A stretch of DNA of 64,000 nt, from the NCBI GenBank assembly GCA_002049455.2, contig KV918858.1:175908-239907 (forward strand), written 5' to 3'. Numbering within the stretch: the first letter of the stretch is position 1; every line of letters begins with the position of its first letter. The notes below the pieces were generated by a model. The model was not told the DNA's origin and made no database searches. It saw only the letters and a program-made list of their open reading frames with translations. The DNA comes from Porphyra umbilicalis. Taxonomy: Eukaryota > Rhodophyta > Bangiophyceae > Bangiales > Bangiaceae. Positions 33,995-44,179 of the stretch are shown piece by piece. The translations under genes were made by a program, and so were the position numbers.

Positions 33995-36836
33995 TCCGTC
34001 TGGCGCCAGTTTTTCACAACTGTACCAGTTTTTCACAATCGGGGCTTGTGTGGGAAATTCACAGTGTGGACGCCGAAAATCGAGTTCGATAGCACCCAAA
34101 AGCACGCTCGCTCTTTCTTTGCGAGATTTTGTAAAAAGATAGAAAAATGAACGCGTACAGTGGGGCGCACCGTTGCACGCGCCAACTCAAGAGCTCTCCA
34201 GTGGTGCAACGAGCGCGCCAAAAGAAGCCCAATGGGGTTCTCGGCGCCGTCCGAGGCGAGAAAAGCGCGCGCTTCTGAAGGCAAACTTAGTCCTAAATAC
34301 ATCGCCTGGAAGCCCCATTCAGCGCGACAAAGGCGATCCGCCACCCTCTTCGTCCCACCAAAGGTCCCCCATGCCTCCTTCCCCGCCGTGGCACCTTGCT
34401 CTGCGGCCGATTTCCGCTTGAGCCAAGGCTCAAGGAGGTCCCCACGCCCCCCGCACTCAACACTATTTCCTTCTGTCCCGCCACAACCATCCTGGCGCCC
34501 CCCCCTCCCCCTGCCCCCCTCTGCGCCGTCCGACAATGCCGGGTGGAGCACGCCCTGGGCCGCAGGCCTGTCCTGATGACGACCACGAGAGGAAGCAGGC
34601 AGCTCTAGCCGTCGTTCGGTCCGGCGGTCTGACGGTCAAAGACTTTGCCACCAGTTTCAACCTGTCGTACAACCGTGCAAGGTACTACGTCCTCACGGGC
34701 GGGACGACGAGGCGGCGTGGGCCTAGTTCTTTTTTTACGGCTGAGGAGGAGGCCTTGTTGGCCAGATATTTGATCACCAACGCGACGATTGGGCGGGGCT
34801 TGTCCCAGGAAGATCTGTGTCGCGTGTGTGCCTCGTACCTGGGCGAGCTCTCTGTGGAGAGGCAGGCGGCTGCCCGTGAGCGGTTTGGTGGCACGCTAGT
34901 GCCGGGCCGCAGCTGGGTTAAGGGCTTCCTCTCGCGACACCCCGAGCTGCGGCGGTACCGGGTCGGCACGTTGGAGGAGGGCCGTGCACGAAACGCGAGA
35001 CCCGACGTCGTCGCCAACTGGTTTGCCCTCTTGACGCTCCTGTACCGGGACCTGCGGATTAATTCCCCCCGGCAGGTTTGGAATATGGACGAGACACACG
35101 TCCACGCCCGGATGTCGGCCATGTCGGGTCGTCAAGGGATTCTCGGGGAGGTCGGGATGCTCAAGCCGGAGGTAATCTTGCCGCCGTTTGCATCCGGTGC
35201 GGGCGCGTGTACCGCGGCGTTTTGTGTGTCGGCGGCTGGCGTTGTGGCGCCCCACTTCATCGTGGTGGAGGGCCAGGTACCAGGACACGCCGTCCTGACC
35301 GAGACGAAGCAGGACGGCACCAAGACCGTCACGGCGCTTTCCTCCCTCCTTAATGACGGGGCGGTTGTGTGGCGGCGGTCCCCACCAGGTTTTGACAAAA
35401 GCGTGTTTGATGTCTGGGCTACCATGTTCGCCAAGTTTGCGCAGTCCTACTTCAAAGATGAGGCAAAGCTCCTCTCCCTCGACGGTGCCAAGGTACACCT
35501 TTCGCCGGCCGGCCTTCTCACCCTCCTGAAGGCCAACGTGCACGTCGTGGCAGAACCGTCAAAGATGTCCCACATCCTCCAGGCGCTCGACAATCCAAGC
35601 GCGTTCGGGCGGTATCAACCAAAAGTGCGGCGCCGCGTCCGCGAGATTGCTATGGCGTGTCGGGATGCTGGCCGGCCATTCAATACGGCGGACTTGATGT
35701 CCTGTATTGGCCGTGCCGCCTCCGAGTCCCTCACGACGGACGCGTTAGTGTCGGCCTTTCGCCAAGTGGGGATGTGGCCCCTCGACCCCTCGGTCATCAA
35801 GAACTCCGAGCTGTGCAAGGGCGCTGACACTGTCCTTCCGGACGTTGACCTCGAGAGGTTGACATCTCGGTTGATCCCTACTGTCCGCAAGGATATGTCG
35901 CAACCCATCTTCGTCAACGGCACACTGTCGACGGCCGGGAGGGGTACGGTTTTGACCGCACCCGAGATTCTGGCGGCGATGGCAGACGCTGCCGCGGGAA
36001 AAGAGGCGGTGAAGGAGGCCAAGGCGGCAACGAAGCGGGCTCGAGAGCTGACTGCCGAGGACAAGAAGCGGAAGGGAGCAGCCGTGGCACGTGCCAGGCA
36101 CGCGCGCGTTGTGGAGCAGGAGGCCTCCAACCGTCGCATCGTGTGGGCGGAGATTGCATCGGATGCAGCACACGAGGCTGGGTGCCGATTGCGTGACTTG
36201 GGCATGGTTCTGCCATCCACTGCAAAGTCGCGGCGCCGGCTGGCAGCCGCCAGAGTGCGCGTGCCGCGTGTGCATCCCCGCATTCTTTGGCGAGTGCTTG
36301 CGGGTGAAGCTGCTCTGGTGGGCAGTCGCCTGCACATTTAGTTTTGTGATTGGCGCGTGCCATAGTGTGTAGGGCGCATGTGGAGTGGCGGCGTACGTCA
36401 TTCGTTTCGTCTTGATGGGGATGGGAAGGGGGCATCGTAAACGGTCAGGGTCACTGCTTTGTGACCACAGGGCAGACGGCGAGGGATGCGGGGCGTTTGT
36501 CTGCATGTTCATGTCGTGTCTGAACCGCTTGACAACGCTCGACGAGTCGGATTCCAGATCCGCGTCCAACAGACGAAAAAAATCAAATACATGTTGGATG
36601 TAAGTTTTTCAGCCCGATCTGTGGCCGTGCACACTCGAGATTGATTGTGTGAAGAACTGGTACAGGCCCTATTTTAGGTGCATTTTCTAGACAACGAACG
36701 GGAGCACTTCGTTGGAAACGGAAACAACGTGCTTCCTCGTGAGGTTCTCAGGAGTCCGTCCATATTTTTTTCGTTCGAAGAACGAACAGAAATTCCCATG
36801 TTCTGAGGCAGTTGTGAAAAACTGGTGCCAGACGGA
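33995..36836 (+). mobile_element. pogo-superfamily DNA transposon, 2.84 kb
   Basis: The left end starts TCCGTCTGGCGCCAGTTT and the reverse of the right end TCCGTCTGGCACCAGTTT; the inverted repeats agree over about 28 bases with one difference. TA flanks both ends (33993-33994, 36837-36838), and the empty site in repeat A2 of the host element has one TA at the same place. A second CAGTTTTTCACAA word lies just inside the left end, with a partner near 36645-36667 on the right, so subterminal repeats are present. One intact transposase ORF fills the middle. The insertion is younger than the host retrotransposon. Confidence 0.93.
34536..36341 (+). CDS. pogo-superfamily DDD transposase
   Basis: This 601-residue ORF from ATG 34536 to TAG is unbroken. 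It should cut and paste its element in the nucleus. Residues 15-55 look like a psq-type helix-turn-helix (KQAALAVVRSGGLTVKDFA). Residues 65-140 resemble the CENP-B/Tc5 DNA-binding domain (LVPGRSWVKGFLSRHPELRRY). The DDE_1-type core has WNMDETHVH (Asp185), LLSLDGAKVHLS (Asp316) and LQALDNPSAFGRYQPKV (Asp352), a D-D35-D triad. The C-terminal 100 residues are Lys/Arg/Ala-rich and probably coiled or DNA-binding. Asp185, Asp316 and Asp352 are all present, so the enzyme may be active. It differs clearly from the transposases at 49.6-54.4 kb. The exact pogo subgroup is not certain. Confidence 0.9.
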   Translation: MPGGARPGPQACPDDDHERKQAALAVVRSGGLTVKDFATSFNLSYNRARYYVLTGGTTRRRGPSSFFTAEEEALLARYLITNATIGRGLSQEDLCRVCASYLGELSVERQAAARERFGGTLVPGRSWVKGFLSRHPELRRYRVGTLEEGRARNARPDVVANWFALLTLLYRDLRINSPRQVWNMDETHVHARMSAMSGRQGILGEVGMLKPEVILPPFASGAGACTAAFCVSAAGVVAPHFIVVEGQVPGHAVLTETKQDGTKTVTALSSLLNDGAVVWRRSPPGFDKSVFDVWATMFAKFAQSYFKDEAKLLSLDGAKVHLSPAGLLTLLKANVHVVAEPSKMSHILQALDNPSAFGRYQPKVRRRVREIAMACRDAGRPFNTADLMSCIGRAASESLTTDALVSAFRQVGMWPLDPSVIKNSELCKGADTVLPDVDLERLTSRLIPTVRKDMSQPIFVNGTLSTAGRGTVLTAPEILAAMADAAAGKEAVKEAKAATKRARELTAEDKKRKGAAVARARHARVVEQEASNRRIVWAEIASDAAHEAGCRLRDLGMVLPSTAKSRRRLAAARVRVPRVHPRILWRVLAGEAALVGSRLHI

Positions 36837-37024
36837 TACCTTGCCGCCGACCGCTGCCGCCGCCGCCGCGACTCTGTGCCACCTTGTCCCGCGCCTCTGC
36901 CAAGCGGCAAGCAGCGGGGACGCGTAGAGCCCCCCAGACGCCCGACCGCCTCGCGCCAGTCAGTGGCACCCCCCCCAGGGAGACAGTGCTGCATTACCCA
37001 ACAAGACATGGCTGACAGTGAGCA
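36837..37024. repeat. Repeat A1, distal part beyond the transposon
   Basis: It matches 28954-29143 from CCTTGC to GACAGTGAGCAT with a few differences. Joined to 33905-33994 it rebuilds the second copy of repeat A. The end at 37024 is the likely outer 5' end of the retrotransposon, since similarity to the other copy stops there. Confidence 0.85.
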
Positions 37025-37040
37025 TTTCTGGGTGTGCTCT

Positions 37041-37171
37041 TATTGTGCTTCTCACAAAACCTGGACCTCCGTGCATCAGCTTCCGTTGCAAAATCACTGT
37101 TTCATTGGCTCAGGGGGCGGTTCATGATGCTGAAGCGGATGTTGCGGATCCAGTTTTTGTGAGAAGCACAA
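37041..37171. mobile_element. 131-bp MITE, TATTGTGC family, copy 2
   Basis: It matches the MITE at 9588-9720 along its length, including the middle GGGGCGGTTCATGATGCTGA. The left end TATTGTGCTTCTCACAAAA is intact; the right end is AGAAGCACAAGA where copy 1 has AGAAGCACAATA. It lies only 16 bases beyond the end of the retrotransposon. Confidence 0.9.
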
Positions 37172-37471
37172 GAACTGGGCGTGCCCCCGCGTCGCCACCG
37201 CCAACACCCGCCCACACGCGGCGGGCGGCGCGTGCAGGCCGCCGCACCAGCCGCTCCCCCCCCCCCCCCCCCCCCGCCCCGCGCCACGCGCCCAGCCCCC
37301 CCGCCACCGCGCTCCGCCACGCGCCGCGCGGCGGGGCGGCGCCCGCGCCGCCGACGCGCGCGCCGCCGTCGGGGGGGCGTGCCCCCCTACCCGCGTCGCC
37401 GCGCGCCGGCGCTCGCCGCAACGCCCGCGGCGCGGGCCAACGCGCCGCGTCCCCCGCGCGGCGGTGGCGCC

Positions 37472-37503
<32 letters not shown>

Positions 37504-38225
37504 CGTCGCCGCCGCCGCCGCCGCCGCCGCCGCTGTGGCACGGCCGCCACGCGCCGTGGCGGCCGCCGCCGAGGCGGCGCGCGCGGACGGGGCGCCGCGG
37601 CGCGGCGGGTCGCTGACGCGGCGGGGAGCGCACCCCCAACCACCCGCGCGGGGGCGGCGCGTGCGGCGCGCGTCGTGGCGGCGCCGACGGGCGCCGCCAC
37701 CGCCGCTGGCGGTGGCACCCGCTGCGCCGTCGTTGCCGGCGGGCGGCGCCGCGCGCCGGCGGCGGCGCTGCCGGCGCCGCCATAGACGTGGCGGCGGCGC
37801 GCAGCGCCGGCGGGGGCGGCGACGCTGCCCGCCGCCGCCGCCGCTTCCCCCCCCCCCCCCCTCCCCCCCGCCGCTGGTGGCCGGCGGTTGCGGGCGGGCG
37901 GGCGGGCAGTGGCACCCGCCGCCGCCGACAGCCGCGGCGGCAACGGGGGCGGCCGCCCGCTAGCGGCGCGCGCGGCACGGTCGCGGCGGCGACGGGGGAG
38001 GCGCCGCGCCCCGCCGCCCGCCGCGGGCGCGCTTAGCGGGCGCCGCGTGCGCTTGCGCCGCCGAAAAAGGCGGCGGCAAGCGGCAGCAGTCGGCAGCGTT
38101 TGTCGGCAAACGTCAATGGGGGGGGCCGGCGGCCGCTGGGGGGGGGGCACCGGCCGGCGGCGCGGGGGTGGCAGCGGCCGGCGCGGGCGCGGGGGGGTGG
38201 TCGCGGCCTCGGCTGCCGGCGAGTG
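37172..38225. other. Extreme GC island with CGG/CCG runs
   Basis: About 1 kb with almost no A or T, including trinucleotide runs (CCG about 37476-37535) and C runs (37258-37276). Long frames are open on both strands (for example 342 codons at 37122-38150 minus and 260 codons at 37181-37963 plus), all Ala/Arg/Pro/Gly-rich. Such overlap is expected from lack of A and T. No domain is seen. It begins directly after a MITE and ends abruptly at 38225. Confidence 0.6.
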
Positions 38226-40500
38226 ACCAGGAGGGGGGTTTCATCAGATCTCCCAGCGTGGCACGCGACTTTCCAAGAAAGCGGCAGCATCATGGCGGGT
38301 TTCGTCCCAGCAAAATTGCCATGCTGCAACAAACAAGTTTAAATTCTGCAAGAGGTATGCTCCCACGAGCTTTGTGAACCAACCGTATTTTCATATTCAG
38401 GTACTTTTGGGGTCCAGAAGTAGTTGGATACCATTTTTTTAAGCACATGTCCCACGTACTTGTGTCAACGCAACACTGTACAAGCACATGAGACGGCTCC
38501 TCCCAATGCATTGGGTAGCACTTGCCCTTCGAGACGCACGCGTGCGGTATTGCTGTGCCTGAGGGATCGCAGTGCCCAAAGCTCCGTACCCGGCTCCGAG
38601 GCCACTTTTCCTCTCTGCGCTTAGTTTGAGCGAGCGCACTGTACTCCCCAGGACTCCTGCCCCAACGGTCGCGGCTCATCGACGCCAGAGCGCCCGTTTA
38701 TGCCACTCTCGCCCTGTCTGAGTGTCACCCGACGCCGACCCGCGCGTGTGGCGGCGGCCGCATTGCTGCAATTCTGATGCAGTGCTGGCCGCCAAGCCTG
38801 TTTTAAACCCCTTTCAGAGCCTGATGCATGCGGGCAGTCTGCTTTTATCGAACATGCCTTCCACACACACCCGCATGTTTGCACTCTTCATTGAGCTCCT
38901 GGTAGATCCCACCTGTGACCCGAACAAGTACTTCCATGCACAAGTTGACTGTTAGACTCGATGAAATCATTGGACTGCAGGAGATGCTGACGGCCTGTTG
39001 TCTGACAACGTCCCACTGATATGGTCGTTGCGCCAAAAGCTGCAGAGGCCCCAGTCAAGCCGATCGATGTCTGGGCCAATCAAACGCAGAAGTGCGCCTC
39101 TTGGTTAGGCCTGGACTCTCCACTTTTTGGCGCAACGACAATAAGCCGGACTCCGTTGCACGCAGTGCGCCTTGTGCATGGACGACTTTCGAGCCAGGAT
39201 GGGAGACCACACTGTCGGGCAGCTGTACATGTTCCTGTAGAAGACCGGCTTCCTTCATGTATGTAGACACTGTGAAGCGCAGCCGCCAACGAGCTCGACA
39301 CCGCTCCTTCAGGCGGTACGATCCCCCGAGTGCAGTCGCGCTCCTGTTGGAGCCTCGCTCGTCAAATTCATCGGCCATCCCATGTTGTAATGATTATTCT
39401 AATTGAAGATTCTGCCAAACATCGGAGCAAAGTAGTGATAGACTCTTGTGGGTGCGAACTGGTTGTCAATCGGCCTAGATCTTGTCTATTTTTTGCGGGT
39501 ATACCGCTGCTTCCCAGCTGTCTGTCGCCCGTGGCTCTCGCGTGGGCACCCACGCGACCAGCGCTAGAGCCGCGGGACCCACATTACACGCGCGGCGGCT
39601 GGCAGGATGACCACCCACCCACCCCTCGATGCGCTTCCCAGAGGGCACGGCCTCACGATTGCCGGCACGGGCTTCTTCCGTCCCATCGGGGGCGGGCCGG
39701 CTCCTCAAGCGGGCGATCCCACGCAGCGTGGCCCCACGCTGACCGTAGTGGGAGGGGCGTCGCGCGCGCCGTCCGCCGTCGATCGCCCCACCCCCCCCCC
39801 CCGCCCTCGCTTCGTGACTCGAAAAGAGACCCGCCGTGCTCGCCTCGGGCCGTGCCCCGACCAACAGGGCGATTGATTCACCCCCGAGATGGCCGCGCGC
39901 CCACACCAGCGCGGCTGCGTGCCAACGACCGTCCGATCGCGGGCTGTAACGCCGGGCACCACCCACTGCCGGCGGCGGCGGCCGCCAACCGCGGTAGCGG
40001 CGGTTCCCCTGCCCTCCCCGCCGACGGGGGGCTGGCGCGTCTCGGCGGCGGCCGCGCCTGACGTCGGCCGCCAGCGCGCGCCCCACCACGCCGGGATCAC
40101 GGCAATGGGGGGTGGGGGGGGGGGGGGGGTGGCGTGACCCCCGCCCCCACCGCGGGGCGTGGCGGGTGCGCGGCTTCTTTGGGTTGCCGCCGGCGGGCGC
40201 GGCGCGGCGGCCGATTCGGCCCGCCCCCCCGCGCCCGCCCACGTGTGTCGACAGGACGGCGGGCTACCCACGCAGGGGGGCCGCGCGCAGGGGGCCGGGA
40301 GGGGCCGCGTGGCCCGCGCCGCGACGGCCACGCCCGCCCCCGAGGCGTACAAGAAGCGGGGCGGCGTCACCACCTCTCATCCATTTGCCGCAACGCACAC
40401 CAACGCACCCTCCTCCACAGTCGCCTCTCGTCTGAGCGACGCGCCTTTACCGGCAAACTTCTTCCTCGCTCGTGCGACCTCCGTCCCCCCCTCCACCGTC
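38226..40500. other. Intergenic, with GC-rich 3' half
   Basis: 38226-39600 is ordinary in composition, with one MITE (39020-39143) and no recognisable gene. From 39600 to 40470 it is GC-rich with G and C runs, and open frames on both strands are low-complexity. Its 3' end is the 5' flank of the secreted-protein gene; I see no clear TATA box there. Confidence 0.4.
39020..39143. mobile_element. 124-bp MITE, TATKGTCGTTGCG family
   Basis: The left end TATGGTCGTTGCGCCAAAA and the reverse of the right end TATTGTCGTTGCGCCAAAA are inverted repeats with one difference, continuing more weakly through AGTGGAG/GCTGCAGAG. Both ends carry TA. There is no coding capacity. The ends recall, but do not equal, the TATTGTGC family. 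Confidence 0.8.
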
Positions 40501-40504
40501 CACC

Positions 40505-41956
40505 ATGGTGTTTCGCCGGGCTGCGGCGGCGGCGGCGCTCATTGCCGCTGCCATTGCGTCGGCTTCGGCCACCAGCACGTACACGACGGGCGCGCACGGC
40601 TCGGTGTCGGGTTCGCACGGCAAGATTATCATCATCAAGCCGACCCCGACGCCCTGCGTCGTCAAGTTCGACTGCTCGATCATCAAGGTGACGTCGGCCG
40701 GCTGCACGATCAAGGTTGGCGCACAGGTGTCGTGCGATACGCCGGCGCCGCTGCTGATCATTGGCGAGAAGTGCTTTGCGGACGCGACGCTCTCGGGCAC
40801 GTGCCAAACGGCGGTTGTCACGGCCCGCACGTGCTCCCGCCCGTGCACCACGCCGAAGCCGACGCCGAAGCCGACGCCGTGCGTGATTGTCAAGGACTGC
40901 ACGAAGACCGTGGTCCAAAAGTTTGTGTGCTTCAAGACCGTCCTCAAGGTGATCGCCTGCCCCGCGGGCGTCAGCGGCCACGGCACGACCGTGTGCAAGA
41001 AGAAGGTCAAGGTCCAAGCCGTGTGCGAGCGCCTCGTTAAGGTGACCCAGAAGTGCAAGGTGCCGTGCCCCACCAGCAGTTCGAGCAGCGGCGACTCGTC
41101 GGGCAGCGTCATTATCATCAAGAAAAAGGTCGTGTCGGCGACGCCGAGCCAACAGCAGATCATCGTCTCGGGCTCGGGCGGGGCCTCGTCTGGGTCGTTT
41201 AGCTCAGGCACCTCGTTTGTGACGTCGGCCAACCCGTCGGGCTCCGGCGCTCTGGCCTTCTTCACGGGCAGCGCGACACAGTCGTCGTCGTCGTTTGTGC
41301 CGACGACTTTTGGGGGCCAGGTTGGCTTCTTTACTGGCGGCACCTTCGTCCCCTTCACGGGCACGGGCACCGGCACGGGCACCGGCACGGGCACCGGCAC
41401 GGGCACCGGCACGGGTACGACGACACCCGCCGCGCCCGTCACGCCGACAAATGTCAACATCGGCACGACGGGCGGCGCTGGTGGCGCGGCGGACGTGGCG
41501 GCCGGTGGCAATGGCGGCGTTGGCCAGCCCATCACCATTGACTTGACGAACGGCGCGGCGCTCTTTGGCCCTGGCGCCACGTCGGTGACTGTTGGCGGCA
41601 CTGCCGGCGCGGGTGGCGCCGGCGGTCCCGTTGCCGGCGCCACTGGCGGCACTGGCGGTGATGTGTCGGCCATTGACATCGACTCCACGGCGACGCTTGT
41701 GCCAGGTGGCACGGGCGCAGTGACCATTGGCGGGAATGGTGGGATTGGCGGCGCGGGCGGTGCCCTCGGCGGCGCGGGCGGTCTGGGCGGCAACTCGTCG
41801 CCTGTCAATATCGCTGTGACGGGCACAACGTCCTTCATCCCCGCCGGCGCGGGCACGGTCAATGTTGGCGGTTCGGGTGGTGCCGGTGGCGCTGGGGCCA
41901 CCGCAGCTGGCGGTGCGGGTGGCAACGCGGGCGCAATCGTCATTAACCAGTCTTGA
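40505..41956 (+). CDS. Secreted protein, double 8-Cys module, Gly-rich tail
   Basis: An unbroken 483-residue ORF starts at ATG 40505 in a good context (CACCATGG) and ends in TGA; codons end mostly in C or G. Residues 1-22 are a clear signal peptide (MVFRRAAAAAALIAAAIASA), so the product should be secreted or wall-bound. Residues 51-114 and 126-188 each hold eight cysteines with nearly the same spacing, C-x5-C-x9-C-x9-C-x11/12-C-x9-C-x9-C-x3-C, each introduced by a Pro-Thr linker (PTPTPC, PTPKPTPC). A Ser-rich linker and a Gly-Thr repeat follow. From about residue 315 four units of about 45 residues alternate strands such as VTVGG with GAGGAGG. No enzyme motif and no membrane segment are seen. 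An extracellular-matrix or cell-wall role is inference. I do not recognise the family. Confidence 0.85.
   Translation: MVFRRAAAAAALIAAAIASASATSTYTTGAHGSVSGSHGKIIIIKPTPTPCVVKFDCSIIKVTSAGCTIKVGAQVSCDTPAPLLIIGEKCFADATLSGTCQTAVVTARTCSRPCTTPKPTPKPTPCVIVKDCTKTVVQKFVCFKTVLKVIACPAGVSGHGTTVCKKKVKVQAVCERLVKVTQKCKVPCPTSSSSSGDSSGSVIIIKKKVVSATPSQQQIIVSGSGGASSGSFSSGTSFVTSANPSGSGALAFFTGSATQSSSSFVPTTFGGQVGFFTGGTFVPFTGTGTGTGTGTGTGTGTGTGTTTPAAPVTPTNVNIGTTGGAGGAADVAAGGNGGVGQPITIDLTNGAALFGPGATSVTVGGTAGAGGAGGPVAGATGGTGGDVSAIDIDSTATLVPGGTGAVTIGGNGGIGGAGGALGGAGGLGGNSSPVNIAVTGTTSFIPAGAGTVNVGGSGGAGGAGATAAGGAGGNAGAIVINQS
41357..41417 (+). repeat. (GGCACGGGCACC)n in-frame microsatellite
   Basis: About five 12-bp units encode the Gly-Thr run of the secreted protein. 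The unit is a multiple of three, so length changes would leave the frame intact. Confidence 0.9.
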
Positions 41957-44179
41957 TTGTGCTCGAGTGGGTCTTGTTTTCCTCTCACTTACTTTCATTG
42001 ACCTGTTGGGATGGGGTGGAACCGACCGTGTGCGTGCGGCGAGGAGGGGGTACATGCATCCGCGAGGGGTGGTGGCGGTGAAAGCTGCTGACCCCAGCTG
42101 CTCCACTCACCCGTGGCGTGTAACCTGCCGGTTTGAGCTGTAGCATTCGTGCCCCGACCGTTTTTCGCCGCGAGGGGGGTAGGTTGGCTGCGCCCAACGG
42201 GCATGGGTGGTTCGCCTTCTAGGCACGCCTAGCTGAGATCCACCTGAGCGGCTCTTTTGGATTGTAGCCACCTCATTGGGTTAATTTTCAAATGGAGAAG
42301 TTCTATTGGCTGTAACGACGGCTGTCGGCCAAAGCCAATCATACATCTCTTTCTCTGGCGGAAGGGCTGTCGGGACCAACGAACGTGCAACCCAAGAAAG
42401 AGAGACATTCGCGGAATGAAACCCACTTCTGATTGTTTCACCTGAAGGACCAATGAGAGAGCGATACACAAACAAGGCACTTCTGTTGCACCAAGTGACT
42501 GCTGAATGATCTTGATCGTAATCACACGGTCAAAATCCGTGGGGAGTGGTTGGCATCACTGTCGTCTTCTGACCAAGGTAGTATCGGTTGCATGGGGACT
42601 CTTCACACTGTTCGAATCGGCTCTGAGTGGGGATCACAGCCGTGTGCTCAGACGCAGGGGAACATGGGTTCTCGTCAAACGCCCCACGGGTAATTGACAA
42701 CGTGCAGAAGTGGCTCAGAGCACTCTTACTGTCCTCTGCCACCGGACAACATGGCTCATGAGCACCGCCGCTCCACCAGGGTTTTGGGCCAACCAGGTAT
42801 CACGTCCTTACAGGTGTGTACGAGGAGGGGGTGGTGGGAGGGCGACCATGCGGTGGCAGAGATGACGAAGGACCCCGAATGCGGCGATCTTGCAACAGGT
42901 CGGCGTGCCGGCGAGCAAGACGACTCCGCAAATTGTCACTTCCACCTCGAGTGGCCGTGACAGCCTCCCAGGCGCGCACAGGATTCGCAGGGCTTTGATA
43001 TAATTTGTGTAAAGCTGCTGCAGCTTTCAAATCCAAAAGAGCCACCTTAGCTAGGCATGTAGGGGGTTCGTCACTCGCTATTTTTTTGCCTACCTGTACC
43101 TGTACTGTGATCCCCACCTGTCCTTGTGGAGACGTCCCGCCGCCCACCAGCGACGGCTCTTGCGACTCTTCTGTGCGTTCCAGTGCGGCCCCCTGGCCGT
43201 GGGCCGCCGACAGGAACACACCTTTGCATGGTGGCCCCGCCGGCATGCGCAAACCGCGCCACGAGAACGAGCCTGCTAAAGCGGCGGCATGGGACCACCG
43301 CGGCGGTTGCCAGTCCACCCGCGATGGTCGGCACGCACCATCATGGTGCGGCCATGATGGCCACGTGGGCGGCGGGCGCCCCTCCTCCGCCGCACCTAAT
43401 CGGCCACTACGCGCAGCGGTCGCAAAAGACGCGGCGGCCCAGCGTGTGGCCACGCGGTCCGCGGCAGACAGCCGCTCTGGTGGACAGACGACCACGCAGC
43501 GGCGGCGGCGGCGGCGGCGGCGGCGGCCGCGACGGCGGTGGCGGCGGTCGGGCCACACTGTCAGCGGCCCCGCGAGCAGCCGACAGCGGGGTCCCGGCCG
43601 CTCGCCGACCGGCCACACGAGGCGCCCGGTGTGTCTGTCTTGCGGCTGCGTCAACCTCCCCACCCCGTTGGGGGGCGCCCAGTGTGGCGCGCCGACGCCG
43701 CCGCCCACGAGACGGTGGCGCGCCGCGGCCGCCCCGACGGGTGACCCTGGGCTAGCGCCCCCGCCGCCACCCGGCGCGCCCCCGCCCGGCCGCTGCGCGG
43801 GCGCGCACGGGATCCGCGGGACGCTGTGCCGGCAGCGTCCGGGCCCAGCCGCCACTCGCCGCGCCGCCGTGCCGGCCGCCACGGTGGGGGGGGGCGACGG
43901 GGCGCCGCAGCTGCCGACGACTGGGGGGGAGTCCCCCGGTGGCTGCCACGCGAACGCCCGGCCGGTGCGCGTCGCTCGCGTGAGGTCCGACGCGCGTCGG
44001 GGGCACGCTTCCCCACGCCGCGAGGAAGCAGATCCGACTGCACGGGCCGCCGCCGCGCGCGTCTGCGCTGCGCCACGGGGGCCCCGTGTCGGCCACGGCG
44101 GCCGCCGCCGCACGCGCGATCCGGTCGGGGCAGGGTGCGGCAGAGGGGGGGGCTGAGACCAACGTCAGAACAGAGGACA
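41957..44179. other. Intergenic; GC-rich second half, coding doubtful
   Basis: 41957-42800 has no recognisable gene. From 42800 to 44160 the minus strand is open for 437 codons (42800-44113) and the plus strand for 383 codons (43005-44156). Most of both is Arg/Pro/Gly/Ala-rich. The minus-strand end (TCLAKVALLDLKAAAALHKLY) looks less biased but matches nothing I know. I do not call a gene. Confidence 0.35.

Larger units (their letters stand above)
28681..37024 (-). mobile_element. DIRS/PAT-type tyrosine-recombinase retrotransposon
   Basis: The minus strand carries Gag, reverse transcriptase, RNase H, an adenine-methyltransferase-like domain and a tyrosine recombinase, the gene order of DIRS/PAT elements, which integrate by recombinase and have no long terminal repeats. 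The repeats fit a split-direct-repeat plan. Reading with the genes, repeat A1 begins at 37024 (37024-36837, then 33994-33905 after an inserted transposon). After the genes come B1 (29169-29141), A2 (29143-28866) and B2 (28709-28681). A is about 278 bp and B about 29 bp. Sequence 28710-28865 between A2 and B2 is not repeated at the 5' end, so the exact limits are uncertain. All coding parts carry stops or frame breaks, so the copy is dead. An intact DNA transposon, 33995-36836, lies inside A1. Confidence 0.8.

Noticed and set aside
29080-34142. Long plus-strand frames opposite the retrotransposon (for example 29080-30330 and 32274-34142)
   Set aside because: They lie antisense to recognisable recombinase, RT and Gag coding sequence, are Arg/Gly/Pro-rich and have no domain. 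They follow from high GC and codon bias of the real strand.
37018-38150. Overlapping frames of 255-342 codons on both strands
   Set aside because: The sequence almost lacks A and T, so stops cannot occur; translations are low-complexity in every frame.
42800-44156. 437-codon minus and 383-codon plus ORFs
   Set aside because: Both strands are open through the same GC-rich region and are Arg/Pro/Gly-rich; neither shows a motif that would decide for coding.
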